Shown in pieces: positions 33,194-43,600 of a DNA stretch of 64,000 nt. The DNA lies in the NCBI GenBank assembly GCA_905215335.1, contig CAJMPQ010000002.1, forward strand, positions 186,001 to 250,000, in the 5' to 3' direction. A program made the translations under genes and the position numbers. The notes under the pieces were generated by a model. It was not told where the DNA came from. It made no database searches and saw only the letters and a program-made list of their open reading frames with translations. Origin of the DNA: an uncultured bacterium. Lineage in GTDB: Bacteria; Cyanobacteriota; Vampirovibrionia; Gastranaerophilales; Gastranaerophilaceae. Position 1 is the stretch's first letter. The number at the start of each line of letters is the position of its first letter.

Positions 33194-35587
33194 TTAAATA
33201 TCTAAACCTGTAAACATTTCAAGTGAAGTTACGTTTTTGAGTAGTGGGAATTGTTCAATATCGTAATTTTTCACAAAATCAATCGCTTCATTTCTTGCAA
33301 GTTCCAGTATTTTTGCATCTCTTACGATATCAGAGATTATTAAATCCGGAAGACCGGATTGGCGAGTTCCTAAAAATTCTCCTGGACCTCGAAGTTGTAA
33401 ATCTTTTTCTGCAATGACAAAACCATCATTTGTTTCTGTCATTATGCTTAGTCGTTCTCGTGTTTCTTGAGTTCTTGAAGATGTTATGAGAATACAATAG
33501 GATTGTAAACTGTTTCTTCCTACACGTCCTCTTAATTGGTGAAGTTGAGAAAGTCCAAATCTTTCTGCGTTTTCAATAACCATAACAGTTGCGTTCGGAA
33601 CATCAACTCCGACTTCTACAACTGTTGTTGATACTAATATGTTGTATTCACCATCTTTGAATTTTTTCATAACTTCATCTTTTTCATCATTTTTTAGTTT
33701 CCCGTGTAGAAGTCCAATTTTATATTCTGGGAATACTTCTTGTTGTAGCTTTTCTGCTTCTATTGTTGCTGCTTTGGCAGATAAAGTTTCGCTTTCATCT
33801 ATCAAAGGATAAACAATATATGCTTGACGACCTTCGTCTACTTCTTTTTTTATTAAATCCCATACTTGTTTGTGAGAACCTGTAAGTGCTGTTTTAATAG
33901 GCTTTCTACCTTTTGGAAGCTCATTGATTACAGTTAAATCTAAGTCTCCGTGAACAGTTAGGGCTAATGTCCTTGGGATTGGTGTTGCTGTCATTGTTAG
34001 GATTTGTGGGTTTTGAGATTTTTTCTTTAAGATGTTTCTTTGTTTTACTCCAAATCTGTGTTGTTCATCTACGACGATTGCTCCAAGATTATTAAATTCT
34101 ACGTTTTCTTGAATCAGTGCGTGTGTTCCTACTGCAATATTTGTTTGACCATTTTTTAAATCTGTTTCAAATTTTTTGCGAAGTTTTTTTCCGTGACTTC
34201 CTAAAAATAGTCCAACGCTCAATCCCATTGGAGTAAGCCACTGTACAAGATTGTTGTAATGCTGTTGTGCTAAAATTTCTGTAGGAGCCATTAGTGCACC
34301 TTGATAACCGTTTTCAATTGCAGCAAGAAGCATTATTGTTGCTACGACTGTTTTACCACTACCTACATCGCCTTGTAAAAGCCTTTGCATTGGAGCATCA
34401 GAATTCATGTCTTGTAGTATTTCATTTACTGCTTGTTTTTGACCTGATGTAAGTTCAAAAGGCAAGCTTTTGATGAACTTCTGTACAAGTCCGTCTTTAT
34501 GAACTTGTAGTGCATAAGATTTTGTATTTTTTGCTGTATTTTCTCTTAATCTTATTAGTTTTAACTGAATTAAGAATAATTCTTCAAAGATTAGTGAAAA
34601 TCTGGCATGTTCCAATGCATCCATAGTTTCAGGAAAATGGATTTGTTTAACTGCTTCTTTTTTGTCCATAATTCCTAATCTTTCTCTAATAAAATCAGGA
34701 ATAATGTTTTTTATATCATTTTTATAAAGTTCTATAGCATTAAATATGGCTTTCCTTAGAGTCTTTATACTTAAATCTTCACAAACCGTGTATATAGGAA
34801 CTATTCTTGCAAGATTAAGGTTTGATTCTGGATTTTGTAAGAATTCTCCTGTCATAATCGAATATGTTGGTTTATCCATCGTTAGCAGACCACTATAGTT
34901 ATTGCGTTTAACTATTCCTGAAATCATTATACCTGCGTTTACAGGAAATTGAGATTTCATTCTCTCAAGCACATATCTATTACCTTTTGCATTGAAGAAA
35001 CTTAGTTCAAAGCGTCCACTTTCATCAGCTATAACAACTTTTGTTACGGATAAATTGTTTTTTGTATTAAATGATGATACCGATTTGATGTATCCAAAAA
35101 CGGTTGTAGATTGTCCTTCTCTTAGGTCTCTAATTAATGTTCTTGAAGAATAATCGATATGTTTTTTAGGAAAATACATCATTAAGTCTTGGGCTGTGAA
35201 AATTCCTAATTTGTTTAGTTTATATGCAACTTTTGGGCCTACACCTTTTATGTACATAACATCAACTTCTGACGGGTGTTTTTGACGTTGAAGTTGCATT
35301 GTTTTTTCTTCTTCTTGTTCGTTTTTTTCTTGCTGAATATCAGCTTTTATAACACGAATTAAGTGTTCTATAGATTTGCGTCTTTCGGGAACTGATGCGT
35401 AGGGATAAACTTCAAAAGATTCAATTACTACTGCCCAGCGTGGATTTTTTTTTGATTTCTTGTAATTTTTTTGAGCTTCTTTTTTTATGAAACTTGAAAA
35501 ATTTTGCGTTTTACCATGAATATCGATATATCGATATTTTATTTCAATATCTATGGCCGCTTTTATTTTATCTAAGTTCTCAATCAT
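33194..35587 (-). CDS. recG: ATP-dependent DNA helicase RecG
   Basis: 797 residues. Residues 1-105 are an N-terminal extension of a kind seen in cyanobacterial RecG. YIKGVGPKVAYKLNKLGIFT (about 112-131) starts the wedge; an OB domain follows. Helicase motifs: LLQGDVGSGKTVVA (Walker A), VVDEQHRFG, MTATPIPRTLALT, then VSTTVVEVGVDVPNAT and QLRGRVGRNSLQSYC. It remodels stalled forks and Holliday junctions. Length exceeds the usual 690 because of the extension. TAAAAT lies close to the ATG with little or no leader. Confidence 0.96.
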   Translation of the reverse strand: MIENLDKIKAAIDIEIKYRYIDIHGKTQNFSSFIKKEAQKNYKKSKKNPRWAVVIESFEVYPYASVPERRKSIEHLIRVIKADIQQEKNEQEEEKTMQLQRQKHPSEVDVMYIKGVGPKVAYKLNKLGIFTAQDLMMYFPKKHIDYSSRTLIRDLREGQSTTVFGYIKSVSSFNTKNNLSVTKVVIADESGRFELSFFNAKGNRYVLERMKSQFPVNAGIMISGIVKRNNYSGLLTMDKPTYSIMTGEFLQNPESNLNLARIVPIYTVCEDLSIKTLRKAIFNAIELYKNDIKNIIPDFIRERLGIMDKKEAVKQIHFPETMDALEHARFSLIFEELFLIQLKLIRLRENTAKNTKSYALQVHKDGLVQKFIKSLPFELTSGQKQAVNEILQDMNSDAPMQRLLQGDVGSGKTVVATIMLLAAIENGYQGALMAPTEILAQQHYNNLVQWLTPMGLSVGLFLGSHGKKLRKKFETDLKNGQTNIAVGTHALIQENVEFNNLGAIVVDEQHRFGVKQRNILKKKSQNPQILTMTATPIPRTLALTVHGDLDLTVINELPKGRKPIKTALTGSHKQVWDLIKKEVDEGRQAYIVYPLIDESETLSAKAATIEAEKLQQEVFPEYKIGLLHGKLKNDEKDEVMKKFKDGEYNILVSTTVVEVGVDVPNATVMVIENAERFGLSQLHQLRGRVGRNSLQSYCILITSSRTQETRERLSIMTETNDGFVIAEKDLQLRGPGEFLGTRQSGLPDLIISDIVRDAKILELARNEAIDFVKNYDIEQFPLLKNVTSLEMFTGLDI

Positions 35588-35628
35588 ATATGTAATTTTA
35601 CATTAAGATTGAGAGGAACACAAATAGT

Positions 35629-35662
35629 AAAAAAGAGAACTATATATTATGTTCTCTTTTTT
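35629..35662 (-). terminator. Intrinsic terminator of the LysM gene
   Basis: AAAAAAGAGAAC (35629-35640) and GTTCTCTTTTTT (35651-35662) pair perfectly over a 10-base loop, with a T-run on the minus strand, just after the stop at 35668. Confidence 0.85.
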
Positions 35663-35667
35663 GTCAT

Positions 35668-36522
35668 TTATTTGTTATTTAAATTTTGGTCTACTTGTTT
35701 TTGAAGTTCATTGATAAAGCTTTGATATTCTTCTTTATCAAGTTTTTTTATTGTTTTGTATCGACCAAGGAAATCCGGTCTTTTTAGATTACCTTCTTTA
35801 TCGAGTTCAAAATCAAAGTTTGTGCTGTATATTGAGACTCCTGGTGAGTTGTATGATACTCTGGATACATTTCCATTGTCGTCTGTTTCGACAAGTAAAT
35901 GCGCTTCTGTGTCCCCATATCTTTTGTCATTTTGTTTTTTGGTAATGACTAATCCTGTCGGATCTTTTTTGAATGTATAAGATTTTTCAATAATGAGCTT
36001 ACCGTTATCTTTGTTTAGTGTTTCAGCCCAGTAGTTTGCGCCATCTTCTCCAAATTGAGCGTATAAATTATTATCTACTTCATTTATGTGTTTTGATTTG
36101 TATAATTGTTTTTCTGAATATGTTGCGTATGGATTTTGAGGATATACAATATCTTTAATTTTTTCAGCAGTTTTTAAAACTTGTTCTTTTGGATTTTTTA
36201 CAACTTTGGTTTTATTATTTACAGTTTGTGCAGTTTTATTATTTGTTGTTCCTGGTAAATATATAACATCATTGATTTCTAAATTGTTTGCCGCTTCAAT
36301 TGTTTGTTTGTTGTTTAATTTTGCAATTGCGTACATCATATTAGAGATTTCTGCATTTGTAGCGTTTTTCTTATTTAATTGCTTTTTGGCAATATTCCAA
36401 AGATTATCTCCTTTTTTTACGGTATAAGATGTCTTATTCTGTTTGTTTGGAGCAGAAGCTTCGTACTGTTGTGTGTAATAAGCCTGTTTTTCCTTTAATG
36501 AATAGTCAAAAAATGTAACCAC
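35668..36522 (-). CDS. LysM-domain protein of unknown function
   Basis: 284 residues. One LysM domain (about 32-92): YTVKKGDNLWNIAKKQL, then an insert, and INDVIYLPGT. LysM binds peptidoglycan or chitin-like sugars. No signal peptide is visible, so it may be exported by another route or act inside. Residues 140-284 form a beta-rich domain (KLIIEKSYTFKKDPTGLVIT, VSRVSYNSPGVSIYSTNFDF) of no recognised family. It has its own terminator. The N-terminal MVTFFDYSLKEKQAYYTQQY is amphipathic. Confidence 0.75.
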   Translation of the reverse strand: MVTFFDYSLKEKQAYYTQQYEASAPNKQNKTSYTVKKGDNLWNIAKKQLNKKNATNAEISNMMYAIAKLNNKQTIEAANNLEINDVIYLPGTTNNKTAQTVNNKTKVVKNPKEQVLKTAEKIKDIVYPQNPYATYSEKQLYKSKHINEVDNNLYAQFGEDGANYWAETLNKDNGKLIIEKSYTFKKDPTGLVITKKQNDKRYGDTEAHLLVETDDNGNVSRVSYNSPGVSIYSTNFDFELDKEGNLKRPDFLGRYKTIKKLDKEEYQSFINELQKQVDQNLNNK

Positions 36523-36575
36523 AATATTTTCCCCTAGTGTTATTTTCCCCGTATGTATATAAAAACATTTTGTAC

Positions 36576-36612
36576 AAAAAAATTGCCTTAATAAGAATTA
36601 AGACAATTTTTA
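36576..36612 (-). terminator. Terminator of the 135-aa gene
   Basis: AAAAATTGCCTTAAT pairs with ATTAAGACAATTTTT with one mismatch, giving an AT-rich hairpin followed on the minus strand by a T-run. Confidence 0.6.
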
Positions 36613-36630
36613 AAATGTATAATTTTTAAT

Positions 36631-37038
36631 TTATTTTGATGTAACAATGTTTTTGTACATATTATTATGAGGAGCATTGTTACTTAGTTTTATAATTTTT
36701 TCAAGTGCAAATTTTAGTGGGTTTATTTTTTTATCGTTTGTGAACTCTGTAGTTTTAATAAGTTCATAATCTGTTAAATTATATGGAACTTGTGCATTCT
36801 TTTTAGGTTTGAATGTAGAAAATCTTACAATATTTTTTCCATTAGATTTCTCAAAAATATCTAATTTTAGTCTTGTGGTTAAGAATGCTGAGTCTATATT
36901 TTTTCTTGCTTGGTTAAGTTTATCAAATTTGTTCTTTTCTACTGCATATTCAACTACATCTTTTAAGTCTTCACTATGTAGGAATTTAGCTTGAAAATTT
37001 ATATTTGATTGTGGGGTATTGGTATTTAGTGTAATCAT
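36631..37038 (-). CDS. Unknown 135-aa protein
   Basis: I do not recognise a family. The start, MITLNTNTPQSNINFQAKFL, has an Asn-rich lead into FQAKF; the remainder is basic and helical (LKDVVEYAVEKNKFDKLNQA) with a beta stretch (KNIVRFSTFKP). No signal peptide or membrane segment. It lies between the LysM gene and ruvB and has its own terminator. The Asn-rich opening followed by FQA-type residues might be a small export or localisation tag, but that is a guess. Confidence 0.6.
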   Translation of the reverse strand: MITLNTNTPQSNINFQAKFLHSEDLKDVVEYAVEKNKFDKLNQARKNIDSAFLTTRLKLDIFEKSNGKNIVRFSTFKPKKNAQVPYNLTDYELIKTTEFTNDKKINPLKFALEKIIKLSNNAPHNNMYKNIVTSK

Positions 37039-37058
37039 TATTGAATCCTTTTACCTTT

Positions 37059-38132
37059 CTAAAATAAACTTTGTTGCTGTATATCTTTTGTTTTAGTTCT
37101 ATAGCCTAAGTGTCTGTATGTAGCTGGAGAAACTTTTCTACCTCGAGGGGTTCTTTGTAGAAGTCCAGCTTGTAGTAAAAATGGTTCACAAACATCTTCA
37201 ATTGTTCTGACATCTTCTCCAATTGCAGCGGCTATTGTTTCAATTCCGACAGGTCCTCCGTCATATTTTTCAATAATAAGTTTTAGAAGATTTCTGTCTG
37301 TTGAGTCTAATCCATATTCGTCAATTTTTAGAATGTCTAAAGATTGATTTGCTATATCTTTTGTAATTTTTCCATCGTGTTTTACTAGGGCATAGTCGCT
37401 AACTCTTTTAATTAATCGGTTTGCAATACGAGGTGTTCCTCGAGATCTACGAGCAATAGCTAAAGCTCCTTCTTCATCGATTTCAATATTTAAAATGCCG
37501 GCAGTTCTTTTTATTACTTGAGAAAGTTCTTCATCTGTATAGAATTCAAGTCTGTGAATTATACCAAACCTATCTCTTAGAGGGCCTGAAAGTTCACCGG
37601 CTTTTGTTGTTGCTCCAATTAGTGTGAATTTTGGTAATGGAACTCTTAGTGTTTTTACAGTTTGACTTTTACCTGTTGTCATATCCAGATAAAAATCTTC
37701 CATTGCTGGATATAATATTTCTTCTGCAACCTTGTTAAGTCTATGTATTTCATCAATAAAAAGAATTTCTCCACCTTGTAGTGACATTAAAATTCCGATT
37801 ATATCTCTAGGTCTTTCAAGGGCTGGAGCAGAAGTTATTTTTATATCAACACCCATTTCTTGAGCTATTACTCCAGCTAAGGTTGTTTTTCCTAAGCCAG
37901 GAGGACCATAAAATAACAAGTGGTCAAGTGGTAATTCGCGCTTTTTTGCAGCTTGAATTGTAATTTTTAGGGTATCTTTTAAGGCAGATTGTCCGATATA
38001 TGTATCAAATGATTTTGGTCTGATGCAATTTTCAAAATTTTTATCACAGTCAATTACTTCCGCTTTTACTACCGGATTTTTTTTGTGAATTTCTTGTCTT
38101 GTAAAATTGTTATCGTCAGATATAATGCTCAT
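37059..38132 (-). CDS. ruvB: Holliday junction branch migration helicase RuvB
   Basis: 357 residues. RPKSFDTYIGQSALKDTLKI (about 38-57) is the family start; Walker A is GPPGLGKTTLAGVIAQEMG; Walker B LFIDEIHRLNK; sensor ATTKAGELSGPLRDRFG; C-terminal winged helix DSTDRNLLKLIIEKYDGGPV and GLLQRTPRGRKVSPATYRHL. It drives branch migration with RuvA, which is not in the window. A TGC-TATGAT extended -10 lies about 18 bases upstream and GAGGG serves as ribosome site. Confidence 0.97.
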   Translation of the reverse strand: MSIISDDNNFTRQEIHKKNPVVKAEVIDCDKNFENCIRPKSFDTYIGQSALKDTLKITIQAAKKRELPLDHLLFYGPPGLGKTTLAGVIAQEMGVDIKITSAPALERPRDIIGILMSLQGGEILFIDEIHRLNKVAEEILYPAMEDFYLDMTTGKSQTVKTLRVPLPKFTLIGATTKAGELSGPLRDRFGIIHRLEFYTDEELSQVIKRTAGILNIEIDEEGALAIARRSRGTPRIANRLIKRVSDYALVKHDGKITKDIANQSLDILKIDEYGLDSTDRNLLKLIIEKYDGGPVGIETIAAAIGEDVRTIEDVCEPFLLQAGLLQRTPRGRKVSPATYRHLGYRTKTKDIQQQSLF

Positions 38133-38183
38133 ACTGCCCTCGATATTGTTATCATAGCATAAATTTATTATATTTAATAATTA

Positions 38184-40487
38184 TTAAATATTTTTTGCGC
38201 CTTCCGTAAATGACAGTATTGTTGAATAGAATTGTTCTTTGTTTTCGCTTATGTAGTTGAGTCTATCTTTAATTTGTTTTGATGTATAACGTTTATTATT
38301 AATTGCAGCATTAATCAGTGATTCTTTAATTTCTTGGCTCATAATTTTTAATTGATCTTGCATTTCAGCTTGAGAAAGTTTATCTCCAGATTTTTCGTCG
38401 ATGATTTTATGTATGTCAGTTAAGCAAGTCATATTTGTCCAATATGTTGTTTCTGCTTTTAGAAGATTTGTATTGTTTTGGTTTGGAATAATTCCGTTTT
38501 CGTTCATGATTTTTATTCCAATTTCATTAACGTCTTGGAATATATTTCCGCCGATTAAACTTGTATGACCATTATAAACTCTTTCTTTTAAGCCTTTTTC
38601 AACAATTTCTTGAGCTTGTTTTTGTGTCATTCCTTCTGGTAAGTCTGCATTTCTAAGTAGGGCTTTTGCAATACCTCTAGCGTTTCCAATAAGATAATCA
38701 AGGTGATTTAGAGTATTTTCAATAGCTTCTTCCGGGGTGTATCTTAATACATTACCAGTATCGATGAATGTAAATGGTTTTTCTTTATTTGTAATGTCAA
38801 TAAAGATGTTTCCAGGGTGTGGGTCTGCATGCATTACTTTCATTCCATTTTTAGGGACAGATAGTAATTGTTCAAAAAATACTTGTGAGTAATTCTTGAT
38901 TAAATAGAAGATATCTTTTTTAGAAAGAGTTTTGTTTTCTTTTTGCATTTGTTCTATGAATTGATTGAATTGAATTCCTGGAGCTTTTTCCATTACATAG
39001 ATGTTATCTTTGATTTCGATTGGGGTTGCCGTGTTATAATGTTTTGCATTTTTACCTAAAATTTTTGTAGCTTCCATTTCTTGAGCTAAATCTAATTCTT
39101 TAGCCCAAGCATCGTATAATGAATCAGCTTTTCTTGTCATGTAATTGATATTTTTTTCACTTAATGTAGTATTAGATTTTATTATGTTTATGAAGTCTGT
39201 TCTATCTTGTGCTATTTTTTCTGGAGAAATTCCTTTTTTAATCATTTTGATAACAACTTCTTTGCCAGTTGTATTATCTTTAGCTAAAAATGTTTCTGCA
39301 ATTGTTCCAACACCAAGTGCTTTATCTTTGATTATTGTATATTTATCGTTGTATGTTTTTGAAATATATTCTTGAGCTTCTTCTACGGTTCTTGATTGAG
39401 GACAATCACTTTTAAATCGGGTGATGATTTCTGCAAGTTCTTTAGGGTTAAATTTGAAACCCATAAATTCCATTTCATCTTTTCCTAGCATAGAAAGAGT
39501 GTTTTCAGGAACCATTTGTAATATTTTAGGAATTAAAATATTTTTAGTTTCCAGTGCTCTCATTTTATTTTCAATTGAAGTGTTTCCTAAAACTTCTGTA
39601 AGTAATTTAGCATCTAAAAGTGGAGTTGTCATTTGTAACAATTCCATAAATTCTTTCTCCATAGATGATTTTTCTATAGGAGTTAAGTTTTTAACATTTT
39701 CAAATGCTTTTGCAATAGCTTTATCAAAGTCTTGTAGTGATAAATGAAGTTTTCTTGCTTTATAAGCTGCAACTCCTACGGCAGCTCCTTTTAGAACTAA
39801 ATTATCTTTTTGTTTATCCAGAAAATCATTTACAGATTTTTTATCATCTCTTTTTACAAATAAATATCTTTGTAATGAGTTTTCAGCCATTACAAGAGGA
39901 ATACCAAGCATTGCACCTTTTAGAATTGATACTGGTGCCATTGCTCCATCAAGAGCTCCTGTTAAAGTGTCTTTCCAGAATGTTTTATTATCTCGTTTTT
40001 CTCTTCTTTTTAAATATATTCTGTCAAAAAATCTTAATACAGGTTTTAGTGTCATTCCAGAAATAACAGCTAAACCTATACCTATAGGTTTAGAAAATTT
40101 TCCAACTTTTGTTGATACATCTTTTCCTAAAAATGGAGATACAAATTTGGCTAGTTTTTGGCTGCCTGAAAATATTCCAAATCCAGCTAATCCTGTAAGT
40201 GTATCTAATACTAATTCTGAAGCATCTCTTTGTCCATATTTATAATCTTTTATTGCTTTATCAACAGTGTTAAAATCAATTTTTCCGTTTTCAAAATCTT
40301 TAATTTGGTTGGTGATTTTTTTATGATTTCTACCTAAGCCTGTAATAGATTTAGTTTTATCAATTGCTTTGCCAATATATCCTTGGCGTCTATATACTTG
40401 TTTACTTTGTTCGTTTAGACGCTTTGTTAATTCGGATGTAATAAGATTTGAGTTGATATTTTGTTGGGGTGTTATTGAATTGTTCAT
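38184..40487 (-). CDS. ABC1/UbiB-like kinase-fold protein, large and divergent
   Basis: 767 residues. Residues 95-245 have three hydrophobic stretches (LTGLAGFGIFSG, PIGIGLAVISGMTL, GAMLGIPLVMAENS) that may enter a membrane. The kinase fold is at about 385-620: GVGTIAETFLA loop (392-402), Lys414 in VVIKMIKKG, MHADPHPGNIF (552-562) as catalytic loop, and FIDTGNV (574-580) as metal motif, where most relatives have DFG. The usual N-terminal KxGQ segment of ABC1 proteins is not found. Known relatives act in quinone or lipid metabolism as ATPases. The long N-terminus and extended C-terminus are unexplained. Confidence 0.75.
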   Translation of the reverse strand: MNNSITPQQNINSNLITSELTKRLNEQSKQVYRRQGYIGKAIDKTKSITGLGRNHKKITNQIKDFENGKIDFNTVDKAIKDYKYGQRDASELVLDTLTGLAGFGIFSGSQKLAKFVSPFLGKDVSTKVGKFSKPIGIGLAVISGMTLKPVLRFFDRIYLKRREKRDNKTFWKDTLTGALDGAMAPVSILKGAMLGIPLVMAENSLQRYLFVKRDDKKSVNDFLDKQKDNLVLKGAAVGVAAYKARKLHLSLQDFDKAIAKAFENVKNLTPIEKSSMEKEFMELLQMTTPLLDAKLLTEVLGNTSIENKMRALETKNILIPKILQMVPENTLSMLGKDEMEFMGFKFNPKELAEIITRFKSDCPQSRTVEEAQEYISKTYNDKYTIIKDKALGVGTIAETFLAKDNTTGKEVVIKMIKKGISPEKIAQDRTDFINIIKSNTTLSEKNINYMTRKADSLYDAWAKELDLAQEMEATKILGKNAKHYNTATPIEIKDNIYVMEKAPGIQFNQFIEQMQKENKTLSKKDIFYLIKNYSQVFFEQLLSVPKNGMKVMHADPHPGNIFIDITNKEKPFTFIDTGNVLRYTPEEAIENTLNHLDYLIGNARGIAKALLRNADLPEGMTQKQAQEIVEKGLKERVYNGHTSLIGGNIFQDVNEIGIKIMNENGIIPNQNNTNLLKAETTYWTNMTCLTDIHKIIDEKSGDKLSQAEMQDQLKIMSQEIKESLINAAINNKRYTSKQIKDRLNYISENKEQFYSTILSFTEGAKNI

Positions 40488-40618
40488 GTTTACTAAATTC
40501 CTATGTTTCTAAATTTTTAATGTCCCTAAATATTTAATATTGCTAGATTTTAGGTGTAAAATTACAAATTTTAACATTTAATATCCTCTGTTTGAATTAG
40601 TTTAAAAAGGGTGTAGTA

Positions 40619-40627
40619 TGTTATAAT
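40619..40627 (+). promoter_or_regulatory. Extended -10, leaderless start of the 1199-aa gene
   Basis: TGT-TATAAT at 40619-40627 is followed by six bases and the ATG at 40634. There is no room for a ribosome site. Confidence 0.6.
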
Positions 40628-40633
40628 TTCATT

Positions 40634-43600
40634 ATGGAATGTCCAAAGTGCGGAGCTGAAATTGATAAAAATGCGATGGTGTGCCCGAATTGTAAAAAGG
40701 TGCTCAAAATCATCTGCCCAGTTTGTCGTGCTGTTAATACAAAAAATACTTGCCGTAAGTGTGGTGAAATATTAGTAACTAAATGTGCTAAGTGTGGTAA
40801 AATTAATCTTACTAAAAATCCTAAGTGTGTAAAATGCGGTTATCCGACAGAAATTAGTGCAGTTCAAGGAGAAGCTAATACTGAAACTTTTGCTGTTTTA
40901 AAAATAGAATTCCCAAATAGTGATGTTGTTAAAGCTAAGTTGGGTTCAAATCAGTTATTTACAAAGTTCCGTGCAAATTTGGATAATTTAATAGCAAGTT
41001 ATCTTTCATCTTTAGATGTGCGTCGTCAAATTGTCAAAGGTGGAATTTATATTATACGTTTTAATAAAGTGTATACTTTATCAGCTTCTGCAAATTCAGC
41101 CATTATGGCAACTATAGAAATTTTAAATTTAATTACTAAATTAAATGTGAAATTGTTAAAACGTAAAGATGTAGCATTAAAATGTAATTTTACTATTATG
41201 AAGCGCGATGCGGATAAAGATCCTTATGATATTGATACTGGTTTTCAAGCCAATATGGTTTACCAAAGTCAAAATAAGGATTTGAGAGCATTAGATGCAT
41301 TTCAGGTTATTACAGACGAAGATTTTTATGAGTATTATCATGAACGCTATAAATTAGAAACTTTAAATTCAGCTATGGTTAACGGTAAAATGAAACAGTT
41401 TTACGAAATTAACTTAAAAGAATTTGTAAAGATTAATGAATTCTTGCAAAGTGAGGCTGAGCATTCTGAACAGATAAACGAGGATAGTGAAGTTCCGCAT
41501 TTTGTACAAACAATGATTCAAGATCAAGAACAGATTACAAGAGCGACTTTAGATGAAGAAAATCTGATTGTTGACGATGGTTTGTATGATATTGATATGA
41601 TTAATTTTGAAGAAATTAATTGTGCGTTTTATACAACAGAAAATGTTAAAGTTTTAGATAATGTCGTGGAAGTATTGCAAGAAGTTCCAAAAGGTATATT
41701 GGCAATCCGTGCATCTAATATGTATCAGCCGTATACATTGAAGTTGCTTTCAGCAGTTGATGAACTTGGAGTTTATAACAGTGTAATTCCGATTACTTGC
41801 CATGATGATATGAAGTATTCTCCATATTCATTTTTTAGAGATTTAGTTTCTTCAATATTTGATTATACTGTATCTCAAAAATTATTTGATTCTAATGATT
41901 TTTCTATGTTTAATAATGTAGATTCTTCTGGGTTAATTAAGGATTTGGTTACATTAACACAGAGGGATATGCAAAATATTGATGATACTCGTGATAATTA
42001 TTTCCAAGTATTTTTATCATTATTACAAGCAATTCCTGATACGTTAATTTATATTGAAAATTTTGAAAAAATTGATGCAAGTTCGATGTATGTCTTGGAA
42101 CAATTGTTTGAGCATTTTGAAGAATTGAACGTAAGTTATATGATTTCTTATGATAAGGATTTTTCATTGCATAAGCAAGCACATTTCTTGTTATCAAGAC
42201 CTTATTATACAGAAATAACACTTCAACCGACTCCATTTAGAGATATTATTGAAGCTGATAAAGATTTTTATAAAAATATTATGACAGATTTTTACTTCCA
42301 AAGAATTGCAAAATATGCTTGTGGAAGTACTTTATTCTTAGATTATGCTATTCAATATCTTTTAGAATCCGGTATATATGCTTATACAGAGTATTCTATT
42401 CAAATGGTTAATCCAAAAACTGTCATAATTCCTTCAAGTCTTAGTAAGTTGATGAAGCGTAGATTAAATTTATTAAAAGATGATAGACGCGCTATAAAAT
42501 TTTTAACAATGGCAGTTCTTTTGGGTACAAGGATTGATAATAAAACTTTAAATAGTTTCGGTTTTGCTAACTGGAAAGCTATTGCTGATAAGTTAGCGGG
42601 TATGGGTTATTTATATTTTTATAATGAATGTATGTACTTCCCAAATTATAACTTGTTAAGAGAAAATATTTTAGAAGTTATAAGATCGGATGATTTGAAG
42701 GAAGTTGCAAAAGATTTATTTGAAATTGCTTTTGTTGAAAATATGCCAAGTCCTGTTAAAGCATTTTTATATGAAATTTTAGGCAATAGTGAGCAAGTTA
42801 TTTTCGAATGGGAAAGTTTGGCAAATATAAATCTTTCAATGGGTGATTTCTCTTCATATTTAAATTGTTCAGGTGAAATTTTAAAATGTTTAGATAAATA
42901 TGCTGCAAATTGGTCTGCAGAGGATTTATCTAAATATAAATTATCTCTTTATGAAAATATTTCAAATAATATGTTTGAATATGATCCTGAAAAAACTAGA
43001 GAAATTGCAGAAGAAACGTTATTAAGTTTGCAAAAATCATCTGATCCATCTAATTTTGTTGCATTATGTACAAAGATGATTCAAGGTTCTATTTCTCACG
43101 GGGATTATTTGTATGCTTTAGGATTGACTCATAAAGTTTTATCTGCGATGGATAAAGTTTCAATTGATCCGGCTGCTCCAAATTTTGATTTAAATTTCCT
43201 TTTAATGTCAATGATACATGTGAAAATTCTGTTTAATATTGGAGCTTATGAAGATTGTTTAGATATTGGCTATAACGTATTAAATGTTTTAGATTCGCAA
43301 AAAATTGATAGTATAAGATTTACAATAATTTCAAAGCCTGAGTTCAAGGCATTGCTGACAGAATGTATTGCTTGTATAGCCATTGTAGATGTAGTTACGA
43401 TGAAGGAAGATGTCAGTGAATTTTTAGATATTTCTAACAAATTATTTAATTTTGTACCTAAAGAATTTTCTATATTTATACAATTACAAAGTTTAATAAA
43501 AGGTCAAAAAGTCGCAGTAAATCCTAATATGGCAGGTAATAATATATTTACAAATATTATTTATCATATAATGAATGCGTTTGTGAATTTTAAAAATAAT

